Shown here piece by piece: positions 34,114-41,763 of a stretch of 64,000 nt of DNA. The position numbers were made by a program, and so were the translations under genes. Below the pieces are notes generated by a model. The model was not told the DNA's origin. It searched no databases and saw only the letters and a program-made list of their open reading frames with translations. This stretch comes from Streptomyces sp. BK340 (GTDB taxonomy: Bacteria; Actinomycetota; Actinomycetes; Streptomycetales; Streptomycetaceae): NCBI RefSeq assembly GCF_007827595.1, contig NZ_VISR01000008.1, positions 186,001-250,000 on the forward strand, written 5' to 3'. Within the stretch, counting starts at the first letter, position 1; every line of letters starts with the position of its first letter.

Positions 34114-34299
34114 GTGAGAATCATTCCGCTGCGTGGCGCGACCGTCGCCTGGTTCAAGTGCCCCGCGTGCCGCCTCAAGTGCCGGCCCACCGCCGTCGGC
34201 CCGGACGGCCAGTGCCCGCGGTGCGGGCACACCCGCATGCTGAAGCTCTCCTCCGGCGGCCGGACGACCAGGTCCGGGTCAGACGGTGACCGAAGCTGA
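34114..34299 (+). CDS. Small zinc-ribbon protein
   Basis: A 61-residue protein with two CxxC pairs: FKCPACRLKC near residues 14-23 and GQCPRCGH near 32-39, a likely zinc ribbon, followed by a Ser/Gly/Arg-rich tail. GTG 34114 follows GGGAGG. It is divergent from ArsR 1, with the ArsR-type operator over its promoter. Function unknown. A short GACCCGC/GCGGGTC hairpin (34298-34317) overlaps its stop and the converging HATPase fragment, and could serve both as terminator. Confidence 0.6.
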   Translation: MRIIPLRGATVAWFKCPACRLKCRPTAVGPDGQCPRCGHTRMLKLSSGGRTTRSGSDGDRS

Positions 34300-34317
34300 C
34301 CCGCAGGGGCGCGGGTC
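34298..34317. terminator. Bidirectional hairpin between convergent genes
   Basis: GACCCGC (34298-34304), 6-nt loop, GCGGGTC (34311-34317). It overlaps the stop codons of both converging reading frames. Confidence 0.5.
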
Positions 34318-34552
34318 ATGGGTGACTGGGGTGTCCAGTCCGGCTGCGGGGTTCGGTTCGAGTGGGGGCCTTCCGGTGCGCGGCACGCTCACTGAGGATG
34401 AGCAGGGCCGGGCCGACGCTGGGATGGTGCAGGTTGATGCCCCACTCGGTCAGGGCCTGCTCGGCGGTCTGACGGGCGGTGCGGACCGCGGACGGCATCG
34501 CGGGCAGCGTCAGAACATGCCGGTGGGGCAGGGCTTCGAGCCGGGTGGTCAT
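34316..34552 (-). CDS. Truncated HATPase-like protein
   Basis: A 78-residue frame translationally coupled to the gene upstream (its ATG overlaps the stop, TGATG). The first 55 residues (HRHVLTLPAMPSAVRTARQT, ALTEWGI, GPALLILSE) match the start of RsbW-type HATPases, which normally continue SELVTNAVRH. Here SE is followed by RAAHRKAPTRTEP and a stop, so the N box and ATP-binding motifs are gone. Probably a truncated, inactive gene, though the coupled start suggests it is still translated. Confidence 0.5.
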   Translation of the reverse strand: MTTRLEALPHRHVLTLPAMPSAVRTARQTAEQALTEWGINLHHPSVGPALLILSERAAHRKAPTRTEPRSRTGHPSHP

Positions 34553-34959
34553 CACGGCTCCGCACGGGCGAGGCGGAATCCGCTCACCGTCTTGGGGTGC
34601 AGGCGCAGCAGGGTGTCGTGCGGGCCGTGGGACCAGCCCGCCAGCGTGCGCTGGTAGTGGGCGGCCTCGTTCGGATCGGTGATCACGTCGACCGGTCCGG
34701 CGACGGTGACGCTCCAGCCGGTGCCGGTCGCCGCGCGGACCTCGTCCACGTGGTACGTCGCGGTGGCGGGGATCGCGGCGGACGGGGCGGGCGTGCGTAC
34801 CACCAGGCGGCCGTACTCCCACGTGTGCCGGCCGGGCCGGATGACGGTCACCTCCCGCTGTGGGTACACCAGCCGCCCCAGCGCGCTGCCCTCGAGCAGC
34901 CACAGGGCCTCGGCACCGGAGACCTCGACCATGCGCAGCGACGCGGGCGGAGTGCTCAT
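34552..34959 (-). CDS. Pyridoxamine 5'-phosphate oxidase-like (FMN-binding split barrel) protein
   Basis: A 135-residue protein of the PNPOx-like split-barrel superfamily: VSGAEALWLLEGSALGRLVY near the N-terminus, the VIRPGRHTWEYGRLVVRT strands, and WSVTVAGPVDVITDPNEAAHY in the second half. Such proteins bind flavin, heme or F420; which one here is not clear. Its ATG overlaps the SulP stop (ATGA), making it the third gene of the ArsR-SulP operon. The link to anion transport is unexplained. Confidence 0.78.
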   Translation of the reverse strand: MSTPPASLRMVEVSGAEALWLLEGSALGRLVYPQREVTVIRPGRHTWEYGRLVVRTPAPSAAIPATATYHVDEVRAATGTGWSVTVAGPVDVITDPNEAAHYQRTLAGWSHGPHDTLLRLHPKTVSGFRLARAEP

Positions 34960-36689
34960 CCGACGGTTTCCTCTGTTTCCTCGCTGGTGGACCGGGACGT
35001 CTGGGCGGGGAGGGCCGGCATGACTCCGGCGTGCTTCAGGTGGGTGCGGGCGCCCTGGATCGCCTCGGGCGTGGTGGCGTACTCGCGCCCGTCCAGGCGC
35101 AGCAGGTCCAGCGCGCCGACGGAGTCCAGGACCTGGCGCTGGCCGGGGCGTATGCCGGAGGTCATGACGACGATGCCGCGCCGGTTGAGTTTGTCGACCG
35201 CGTCCTTGAGGACGAGGGCTCCGGTGGCGTCGATGGTGGTCACGCGGGACATGCGCAGGATGACGACGCGGACGTCGGAGACCTCGGCCAGCTCCAGGAG
35301 GAAGCGGTGGGCGGCGGCGAAGAACAGCGGTCCGTCGAGGCGGTAGGCGACGATGTGCTCGGCGAGCAGCGCGTGTTCCTCGGCGCTGTGGTCGCCGCGG
35401 TCGAGGGGAACCTGGTCCAGGCGGGCCTGCTTGGCGACGGCGCGCAGGGCGAGGGCACCTGCGACGACCAGGCCGATGATCACTGCGTACACGAGGTCCA
35501 GGGCCAGGGTCGCGACAGCGGTGAGAACGAGGATCAGAGCGTCGGAGCGGGTGGCCTTCGCCATCGCCTTGAGCGAGCCGACCTCGACCATGCGGATCGC
35601 GGTGGCCAGCAGCACGCCCGCGAGCGCGGCCAGCGGGATCCTGGAGACGAGCGGCGCGGCCGCGAAGACGATCACCGCGAGGACCGCAGCGTGGATGAGG
35701 GCGGCTAGCCGGGACCCGGCGCCGGTGCGGACGTTGACCGCGGTGCGGGCGATCGCTCCGGTCGCGGGCACCCCGCCGAACAGCGGGGCGGCGATGTTGG
35801 CCAGGCCCTGACCGAACAGCTCCCGGTCCGGGTCATGTTTCTGGCCGACCGTCATGCCGTCGGCCACCGAGGCCGACAGCAGCGACTCCAGAGCGGCCAG
35901 CGCCGCGACCGCGACGGCGGGAGCGAGCAGGGAGCCGAGCGCCCCTGCGTCCAGGAAGGCGAGGGACGGCGCGGGCAGGCCGGACGGCAGGACACCGATC
36001 GGCTTCGCCGCGTCCAGGCCGGCCACCTGCGCCACGACGGTAGCCGCGATCACCGCGAGAATGGAGAAGGGGATCGTGGGCCGCCAGCGGGCCCCGGCCA
36101 GCATGACGGCGGCAACGGCCAGGGCGAAGGCGACGGCGGTCCAGTTCGGATCCTTCGCGAACTCCTCCAGCGCGCGCCAGGTCACCACGAGGACGCGGTC
36201 ACCCTCGGGCTTGGGCACCCCGAGCGCGCTGGGGACCTGCTGCAGACCGATCACGCAGGCGATGCCGAGGGTGAACCCCTCGACCACGGGCGCGGGCACG
36301 TACTGCATGTACTTGCCGGCCCGGAGCAGGGCGAGCGCGACGAGCATCACGCCGGCCATCAGCCCAACGGTCAGCACTCCGGTCGGCCCGTGTGCGGTGA
36401 CGATCGGCACCAGCACCACGGTCATCGCGCCCGTCGGCCCGGACACCTGCAGATTCGAGCCGCCGAACACGGCGGCGAGCGCACCGGCGACGACCGCGGT
36501 CGCCAGTCCCGCCTCGGCGCCGAGCCCGGAAGAGACGCCGAACCCGAGCGCGAGCGGCAGCGCGACGATCGCCACGGTCAGGCCCGCGAGCAGGTCCCGG
36601 CGCGGGTCGCGGCGTATCTGAGCCAGATCGCTACGGCCAGGCAGCAGCGCGGCGATCCGGCCCCGGATCCGAGTGAGGGCGGACGTCAT
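34956..36689 (-). CDS. SulP family anion transporter with STAS domain
   Basis: A 577-residue membrane transporter. The transmembrane part (about residues 28-420) begins LAGLTVAIVALPLALGFGVSSG and has GSNLQVSGPTGAMTVVLVPIV, ESLLSASVADGMTV and the GQGLANIAAPLFGGVPATGAIARTAVNVRTG signature. A cytosolic STAS domain (about 440-550) has MSRVTTIDATGALVLKDAVDKL. Members carry sulfate, bicarbonate or other anions. I chose ATG 36689, which overlaps the ArsR stop by 4 nt, over a long upstream extension that reads through the ArsR gene out of frame. Likely repressed by ArsR 2. Substrate undetermined; no carbonic anhydrase or sulfate gene adjoins. Confidence 0.9.
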   Translation of the reverse strand: MTSALTRIRGRIAALLPGRSDLAQIRRDPRRDLLAGLTVAIVALPLALGFGVSSGLGAEAGLATAVVAGALAAVFGGSNLQVSGPTGAMTVVLVPIVTAHGPTGVLTVGLMAGVMLVALALLRAGKYMQYVPAPVVEGFTLGIACVIGLQQVPSALGVPKPEGDRVLVVTWRALEEFAKDPNWTAVAFALAVAAVMLAGARWRPTIPFSILAVIAATVVAQVAGLDAAKPIGVLPSGLPAPSLAFLDAGALGSLLAPAVAVAALAALESLLSASVADGMTVGQKHDPDRELFGQGLANIAAPLFGGVPATGAIARTAVNVRTGAGSRLAALIHAAVLAVIVFAAAPLVSRIPLAALAGVLLATAIRMVEVGSLKAMAKATRSDALILVLTAVATLALDLVYAVIIGLVVAGALALRAVAKQARLDQVPLDRGDHSAEEHALLAEHIVAYRLDGPLFFAAAHRFLLELAEVSDVRVVILRMSRVTTIDATGALVLKDAVDKLNRRGIVVMTSGIRPGQRQVLDSVGALDLLRLDGREYATTPEAIQGARTHLKHAGVMPALPAQTSRSTSEETEETVG

Positions 36690-37027
36690 CGCGCGGCGAC
36701 CTCCCCGTCCCGCAGCTCGGCCAGCAGCTCGTTCCGCCCGGCCAGCATCTCGGTGAGGATCCGTCGCGCGGCCTGCATCAGGTCGGCGACGTCCCCGCCG
36801 GCCAGCTCGTAGACGACCGTCGAGCCCTCCCGCGTCGAGGTGACGATGCCTGAGCGGCGCAGCACCGCCAGCTGCTGCGACAGGCTGGAGGGTTCCACCT
36901 CGATCGCGGCCAGCAGGCTGCGCACCGGCATCGGTCCGTCCTGCAGCAGCTCCAGCACCCGGATCCGTACTGGATGCCCCAGCATCCGGAAGAACTCGGC
37001 CTTCGCCTGGTACAGCGGAACGGACAC
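36686..37027 (-). CDS. ArsR family winged-helix regulator 2
   Basis: A 113-residue ArsR-fold protein starting at GTG 37027: PLYQAKAEFFRMLGHPVRIRVLELL, LLAAIEVEPSSLSQQLAVLRR, wing VTSTREGSTVVYEL. Without metal-ligand cysteines. First gene of an overlapping operon with the SulP transporter. The palindrome TTGCGAAATTTTGCAA lies about 95-110 bp upstream (37122-37137). It is a paralog of the regulator at 33547-33897. Confidence 0.87.
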   Translation of the reverse strand: MSVPLYQAKAEFFRMLGHPVRIRVLELLQDGPMPVRSLLAAIEVEPSSLSQQLAVLRRSGIVTSTREGSTVVYELAGGDVADLMQAARRILTEMLAGRNELLAELRDGEVAAR

Positions 37028-37119
37028 AACCCCTCGACTTCCCCGACGGCGCCCCACCCGGGGCCAAGCGACGGCTGTGCCCACGCTACCTGCGGACACA
37101 GCGAATACAGCATCTAACC

Positions 37120-37139
37120 AATTGCGAAATTTTGCAATT
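37120..37139. promoter_or_regulatory. ArsR-type operator upstream of the SulP operon
   Basis: AATTGCGAAATTTTGCAATT, an inverted repeat with AATTGC/GCAATT arms; its 16-bp core TTGC-N8-GCAA matches the box at 34070-34085. Confidence 0.65.
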
Positions 37140-37180
37140 CAGCATCCGGTGGGCGCGCTGAGGAGTTCCCAGGGACGGGG

Positions 37181-37340
37181 TCAGCCCTTCTTGACCACCG
37201 TCGACCAGTCGGATGTTGCGTACCTTGGTGCCGGCCTTGATGCCCGAGGGGCTGCCCTTGACCTTGAGCGCTTTGACGACGACCACGGTGTCGCCGGCCT
37301 GCAGGACGTTGCCCACGGCGTCCTGGACGACGTTCTCGGC
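37181..37340 (-). pseudogene. PhnA (YjdM)-like protein remnant
   Basis: On the minus strand, ENVVQDAVGNVLQAGDTVVVV and KALKVKGSPSGIKAGTKVRNI RLVDG match the C-terminal half of the PhnA/YjdM alkylphosphonate-utilisation-associated protein (known pattern DGDTVTVIKDLKVKG...GTKVKNIRLV). After VDG the normal continuation is lost; a shifted frame ends VVKKG, like the real C-terminus, indicating an internal deletion. The N-terminal zinc-ribbon half is absent, replaced by the IS110 transposase gene starting near 37340. Confidence 0.7.
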
Positions 37341-37351
37341 AGGCGGCGGAG

Positions 37352-38398
37352 GTGGTCCTGGGAGTGGACACGCACCGGGATGCCCATGTGGCCGCTGTGC
37401 TCTCCCTGGTGGGGGAGGTGATCGGCACCGAGGAGTTCCCGGCCAGTGCGGCTGGATACCGAGACCTGCTGGGGTGGGCCAGGGCGTCGGGTACGGTGCG
37501 CCGGGCCGGAGTGGAAGGGACCGGTTCCTTCGGGGCGGCCCTGTCCCGCTACCTGTTGGCCCAGGGCGTGGCCGTTTTCGATGTGAATCGGTTCGACCGG
37601 GCCGACCGCCGCCGGCGCGGCAAGTCCGACCCCCTCGATTCCGAGAACGCGGCCCGGGCCGTGCTGAGCGGGCGGGCGCGCGCCCAGGCCAAGCCAGGCG
37701 ACGGGCCAGTGGAGATGGCCCGGATGTACAAGCTGGCCAAGGACTCGGCGGTCAAGGCCCGCACCCAGGCGATCAACCAGCTCAAGGCCGTCCTCATCCG
37801 TGCCGATCCGCAGCTGAGGGAGGAACTGGCCCGCCTGGGCAACGCAGAGCTCTTCCGCGCCTGCGCAGGGCTCGTCGACGACAGCCTGAACCACGAGGCC
37901 GGCGAGGGATCGGTGCTCCACGCCACCCACGTCACCCTGTCTCTCCTGGCCCGGCGCATCGGACAGCTCAGCGAAGAGATTCAAGATCTGGAAGGCCGAC
38001 TGACCCGACTGGTGGAACGCCACGCTCCGCAGCTGCTCGAGGTGGTGGGCATCGGTCCGGACACGGCCGTCACTTTGCTGATCACGATCGGGGACAACCC
38101 GGAACGCCTGGGCAGTGAGGCGTCGTTCGCGGCGCTGTGCGGTGTCAGCCCGGTCGAGCGTTCCTCGGGCAGTCGGCAGTACCGTCGCCCCAACCGCGGC
38201 GGCGACCGGCAAGCGAACGCGGCCCTGCACCTGATCGTGCAGACCCGCCTGCGCGTCGACCCGCGCACCCAGGACTACTACGAACGCCGCAGCAAGGAGG
38301 GCAAGACCCGGCGCGAGATAGTCCGCAGCCTCAAGCGCTACGCGGCCCGGGAGGTCTTCCACCTGGTCAGACCTGTGCAGTCGCAACCCCCGTCATAG
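37352..38398 (+). CDS. IS110-family transposase
   Basis: A 348-residue DEDD-type transposase. The RuvC-like N-terminal domain has VLGVDTHRDAHVAAVL (first Asp), GVEGTGSFGAALSRYL (Glu) and KSDPLDSENAARAVL (Asp pair). The C-terminal Tnp_IS116-type domain has LLEVVGIGPDTAVTLLITIG, SFAALCGVSPVERSSG with the conserved Ser, and YYERRSKEGKTRREI. The annotated GTG is the first start in frame, but codons upstream (RQAAEVVLGVDTH) look transposase-like, so a few N-terminal residues may be cut off at the PhnA junction near 37340. IS110 elements usually lack terminal inverted repeats, and none was found. It sits between the accessory region and pcaL. Confidence 0.88.
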   Translation: MVLGVDTHRDAHVAAVLSLVGEVIGTEEFPASAAGYRDLLGWARASGTVRRAGVEGTGSFGAALSRYLLAQGVAVFDVNRFDRADRRRRGKSDPLDSENAARAVLSGRARAQAKPGDGPVEMARMYKLAKDSAVKARTQAINQLKAVLIRADPQLREELARLGNAELFRACAGLVDDSLNHEAGEGSVLHATHVTLSLLARRIGQLSEEIQDLEGRLTRLVERHAPQLLEVVGIGPDTAVTLLITIGDNPERLGSEASFAALCGVSPVERSSGSRQYRRPNRGGDRQANAALHLIVQTRLRVDPRTQDYYERRSKEGKTRREIVRSLKRYAAREVFHLVRPVQSQPPS

Positions 38399-38430
38399 GG
38401 GCAGTTGTGAGACGTGAGAGGGTCTGGGGC

Positions 38431-39720
38431 GTGAGTGAGACACCACCGAACACCCTGCAATACCGCTTTGACGGGCCAGAAGACGCTCCGGTCCTGATCT
38501 TGGGTCCCTCACTGGGTACCACATGGCACATGTGGGACCGCCAGGTCCCCGAGCTGACGAAGCAATGGCGGGTCTTCCGGTTCGACCTGCCGGGCCACGG
38601 CGGTGCCCCCGCCCACCCGGCCGGCTCCGTCGGTGAGCTGGCGGCCCGCCTGCTGGTGACCCTGGACGCACTCGGGGTGCAGCGCTTCGGCTACGCGGGC
38701 TGTGCGCTGGGCGGTGCAATCGGCATCGAGCTGGCCCTGCGCCACCCCGAGCGCCTCGCCTCGCTCGCGCTGGTCGCCGCCTCGCCCCGGTTCGGCACCC
38801 CCGACGAGTTCCGCCAGCGCGGGGTGGTCGTCCGGACCAACGGGCTCGACCCGATCGCCCGCACCTCGCCCGACCGCTGGTTCACCGGCGGGTTCGCCGC
38901 GGCGCAGCCCGCTATCACCGAGTGGGCCGTACAGATGGTGCGCACCACCGACCCGGGCTGCTACATAGCCGCCTGCGAGGCCCTCGCAGGGTTCGACGTC
39001 CGGCCCGAGATCGGCCGGATCGGCGCGCCGACCCTGGTGCTGGTCGGCTCCGAGGACCAGGTCACCGGACCGGCCGAGGCCCGCACCCTGGTCGCGGGGA
39101 TACCGGACGCCCGGCTCGCGGTCGTGCCCGGCGCCTCCCACCTGGTGCCGGTGGAGCAGCCCGGTGCCGTCACCGACCTGCTGGTCCGGCATTTCTCCAC
39201 TGCCTGGCAGCAGCCCTTCGACACCGGTCAGACGGCCCTCCCGGCCGTCCCCGTCAACCCGGCGCTGACGGCGGCGCCGCAGGTCGTGCCCGTCGCCGAG
39301 ATCGCCCCCGCCGTCGCACCGCCGCAGCCGCTCGGGCTGTCCGACCGGTACGAGGCCGGGCTGAAGGTCCGCCGGGAGGTGCTCGGCGACGCGCATGTGG
39401 ACCGGGCGCTGTCCCAGGCCGACGAGTTCTCCGGGGGCTTCCAGGAGTTCATCACCCGCTACGCCTGGGGCGAGATCTGGGACCGGCCCGGCCTGGACCG
39501 CCGTACCCGCAGCTGTGTCACGCTCACCGCGCTGGTCGCCGGCGGCCACCTGGAGGAGCTGGCCTTCCACACCCGCGCCGCCCTGCGCAACGGCCTCACC
39601 CCGGACGAGATCAGGGAAGTGCTGCTGCAGACGGCCGTGTACTGCGGTGTCCCGGCGGCGAACAGCGCGTTCCGGGTGGCCCAGCAGGTCATCCGCGAGG
39701 AGACCACGCCCGCCGAGTGA
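38431..39720 (+). CDS. pcaL: Fused 3-oxoadipate enol-lactonase/4-carboxymuconolactone decarboxylase
   Basis: A 429-residue PcaL fusion of the protocatechuate branch of the beta-ketoadipate pathway. Residues about 1-265 are an alpha/beta hydrolase (enol-lactonase); about 310-429 are a carboxymuconolactone decarboxylase (TRYAWGEIWDRPGLDRRTRS, GHLEELAFHTRAALRNGL, TAVYCGVPAANSAF). The linker is Pro/Ala/Val-rich. At the nucleophile elbow the sequence is GYAGCALGG, with Ala92 where Ser is expected; the acid (GSEDQVT) and His (GASHLVPVEQP) are present. Start GTG 38431; an in-frame GTG lies 24 bp earlier. The other pca genes are not in the window and its upstream side is the IS110 gene 32 bp away, so its native promoter may be displaced. 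Confidence 0.9.
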   Translation: MSETPPNTLQYRFDGPEDAPVLILGPSLGTTWHMWDRQVPELTKQWRVFRFDLPGHGGAPAHPAGSVGELAARLLVTLDALGVQRFGYAGCALGGAIGIELALRHPERLASLALVAASPRFGTPDEFRQRGVVVRTNGLDPIARTSPDRWFTGGFAAAQPAITEWAVQMVRTTDPGCYIAACEALAGFDVRPEIGRIGAPTLVLVGSEDQVTGPAEARTLVAGIPDARLAVVPGASHLVPVEQPGAVTDLLVRHFSTAWQQPFDTGQTALPAVPVNPALTAAPQVVPVAEIAPAVAPPQPLGLSDRYEAGLKVRREVLGDAHVDRALSQADEFSGGFQEFITRYAWGEIWDRPGLDRRTRSCVTLTALVAGGHLEELAFHTRAALRNGLTPDEIREVLLQTAVYCGVPAANSAFRVAQQVIREETTPAE

Positions 39721-39755
39721 GCCCCGGGCCGCCGCAGGCGGCAGGATGGGGAGAC

Positions 39756-40391
39756 ATGAAGCTCACCAAGAAGTCCCACGCCTGTGTCCGCCTGGAGAAG
39801 GACGGGCGGACGCTCGTGATCGATCCCGGCGGGTTCAGCGAGCAGGACGCGGCGGCCGGCGCGGACGCGATCCTGGTCACGCACGAGCACCCGGACCACT
39901 TCGACGAGGGCCGGCTGCGGGCCGCCCTGGAGGCGAACCCGGCCGCCGGGATCTGGACCCTGAAGTCCGTGGCCGACCAGATCGCGGCGGCCTTCCCGGG
40001 CCGGGTGTACACCGTCGGCCACGGCGACACGTTCACGGCCGCGGGCTTCGACGTACAGGTCCACGGCGAGCTGCACGCGGTGATCCACCCGGACATCCCG
40101 CGCATCACCAACGTCGGCTACCTGATCGACGGTGGCCGGGTCTTCCACCCCGGCGACGCCCTCACCGTCCCCGAGCACCCCGTTCAGACGCTGATGCTCC
40201 CGGTGCAGGCGCCCTGGAACAAGATCTCCGAGGTGATCGACTACGTCCGCGAGGTGAAGCCGCAGCGCGCCTACGACATCCACGACGCCCTGCTGACCGA
40301 CCTCGCCCGTCCGATCTACGACCGCCAGATCGGAGCCCTCGGCGGCACGGACCACCAGCGGCTCACCCCGGGGACGTCGGCGGACGTCTGA
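39756..40391 (+). CDS. Metallo-beta-lactamase-fold hydrolase
   Basis: A 211-residue MBL-fold metal-dependent hydrolase. The HxHxDH site is THEHPDHFD (H43, H45, D47, H48); further ligands include the His in VHGELHAVIHPD and the Asp in FHPGDAL. It resembles the UPF0173/UlaG-like group of general hydrolases; substrate unknown. ATG 39756 follows GGGGAG. It lies 35 bp after pcaL in the same direction and 36 bp before xthA, so these may form one transcript. Confidence 0.85.
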   Translation: MKLTKKSHACVRLEKDGRTLVIDPGGFSEQDAAAGADAILVTHEHPDHFDEGRLRAALEANPAAGIWTLKSVADQIAAAFPGRVYTVGHGDTFTAAGFDVQVHGELHAVIHPDIPRITNVGYLIDGGRVFHPGDALTVPEHPVQTLMLPVQAPWNKISEVIDYVREVKPQRAYDIHDALLTDLARPIYDRQIGALGGTDHQRLTPGTSADV

Positions 40392-40427
40392 GGCGCGCTG
40401 TCACACCCGCCGGGTAGGTTGTGAGAC

Positions 40428-41207
40428 ATGCGCATCGCCACCTGGAACGTGAACTCGATCACGGCCCGCCTCCCGAGGCTGCTCGCCTGGCTGGAGAGCA
40501 GCGGCACCGACGTGCTCTGCCTCCAGGAGGCCAAGATCGCCGAGGAGCAGTTCCCGTTCGACCAGCTGCGCGAGCTGGGCTACGAGGCGGCGGTCCACGC
40601 GACCGGCCGGTGGAACGGCGTCGCGGTGCTCTCCCGCGTCGGCCTGGAGGACGTGGTCAAGGGCCTGCCCGGCGACCCCGGCTACGAGGGCGTGACCGAA
40701 CCGCGCGCCGTCTCGGCGACCTGCGGCCCGGTCCGCGTCTGGTCGGTGTACGTACCCAACGGCCGTGAGGTGGACCACCCGCACTACGCCTACAAGATCC
40801 AGTGGTTCGAGGCCCTGAAGGCCGCCGTCGCCGGTGACGCCTCCGGCAGCCGCCCGTTCGCGGTCATGGGCGACTACAACGTGGCGCCCACCGACGACGA
40901 CGTCTACGACGTGGCCGTCTTCGAGGGTTCCACCCATGTGACCCCCGCCGAGCGCGCCGCCCTGGTCTCCCTCCAGGAGACGGGGCTGACGGACGTGGTC
41001 CCACGCCCCCTGAAGTACGACCACCCGTACACGTACTGGGACTACCGCCAGCTCTGCTTCCCCAAGAACCGCGGCATGCGCATCGACCTGGTGTACGGCA
41101 ACGAGCCGTTCGCGAAGGCCGTCAAGGACTCCTACGTCGACCGCGAGGAGCGCAAGGGCAAGGGCGCGTCCGATCATGCGCCGGTGGTGGTCGACCTGGA
41201 CGTGTGA
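40428..41207 (+). CDS. xthA: Exodeoxyribonuclease III
   Basis: A 259-residue ExoIII/AP-endonuclease family enzyme for base-excision repair. Landmarks: WNVNSI at residues 6-11, the metal Glu34 in LQEAKI, Tyr in YVPNG, GDYNVAP near 145-151 (Asp and Asn), GMRIDLVYG near 215 and SDHAPVVVDL near 248-257 with the catalytic His. Normal length, ATG start. It stands between an MBL hydrolase and a DUF6278-like gene, all co-directional. No lesion. Confidence 0.92.
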   Translation: MRIATWNVNSITARLPRLLAWLESSGTDVLCLQEAKIAEEQFPFDQLRELGYEAAVHATGRWNGVAVLSRVGLEDVVKGLPGDPGYEGVTEPRAVSATCGPVRVWSVYVPNGREVDHPHYAYKIQWFEALKAAVAGDASGSRPFAVMGDYNVAPTDDDVYDVAVFEGSTHVTPAERAALVSLQETGLTDVVPRPLKYDHPYTYWDYRQLCFPKNRGMRIDLVYGNEPFAKAVKDSYVDREERKGKGASDHAPVVVDLDV

Positions 41208-41222
41208 TGCCAGGCTGGGCAC

Positions 41223-41642
41223 ATGAACATTCCGTTCCTGGGCCCCAGGCACCACAAGAACGGTGGCGCGGCGCTGCCGGCCGACCCCGAGTCGATCGCC
41301 GCGCTCCTGTCCGAATGTGAACTGCTTCGCTCCCAGGCGGACGAGGCGGGTGTCCGCCTCGACGACACGCCGGATTCCCTGGAGGCGCTGGACCAACTCG
41401 TCCCGCGCTGGCGCGACGACGCGGAGATGCTGCCCTGGCTGGGCAGCGACGCGGGGCTGTACCTCGGCACGGTGGTCGTGCGCACCGTGCCCGGGGCCGG
41501 CTGGGAGATCAGATCCGACGGGGAGCCCGTGCTGCGGCTCGCCTCCGGCCGAGAGGTCGAGGTCGTGGACGCCGGCCGGGCCTGGGCCGCGACCGGCGTC
41601 CCCGAACTGTCCCAGCTGTACGGGGAGATCGCCGAGGTCTGA
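41223..41642 (+). CDS. DUF6278-like conserved hypothetical protein
   Basis: A 139-residue soluble protein of a type common in Streptomyces next to xthA. Sequence features: MNIPFLGPRHHKN N-terminus, LRSQADEAGVRLDDTPDSLEALDQL helix, DAEMLPWLGSDAGLYLGTVVVR, and a C-terminal strand-rich part. No catalytic motif seen. 15 bp downstream of xthA, so probably cotranscribed. The 120 bp to the next, convergent gene contains no feature I could support. Confidence 0.7.
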   Translation: MNIPFLGPRHHKNGGAALPADPESIAALLSECELLRSQADEAGVRLDDTPDSLEALDQLVPRWRDDAEMLPWLGSDAGLYLGTVVVRTVPGAGWEIRSDGEPVLRLASGREVEVVDAGRAWAATGVPELSQLYGEIAEV

Positions 41643-41763
41643 CGCCGACTACGCCTGGATCACCGACCTCGACTACGATGAGCCGTTCATCCCTGTGGTG
41701 ATGGTGATCTCGCCGGACCGCACCGGGGTACATGGGCCAGGCTCGTCCGGCGGCAGCCGATGA

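Noticed and set aside
34316..34903. 195-codon frame as one gene
   Set aside because: The first part is a shadow of the split-barrel protein; only the last 78 codons, starting at the coupled ATG 34552, have protein-like homology.
34956..37067. 703-codon version of the SulP transporter
   Set aside because: The upstream 126 codons are an out-of-frame reading of the ArsR gene; the 4-nt overlap start at 36689 fits the family N-terminus.
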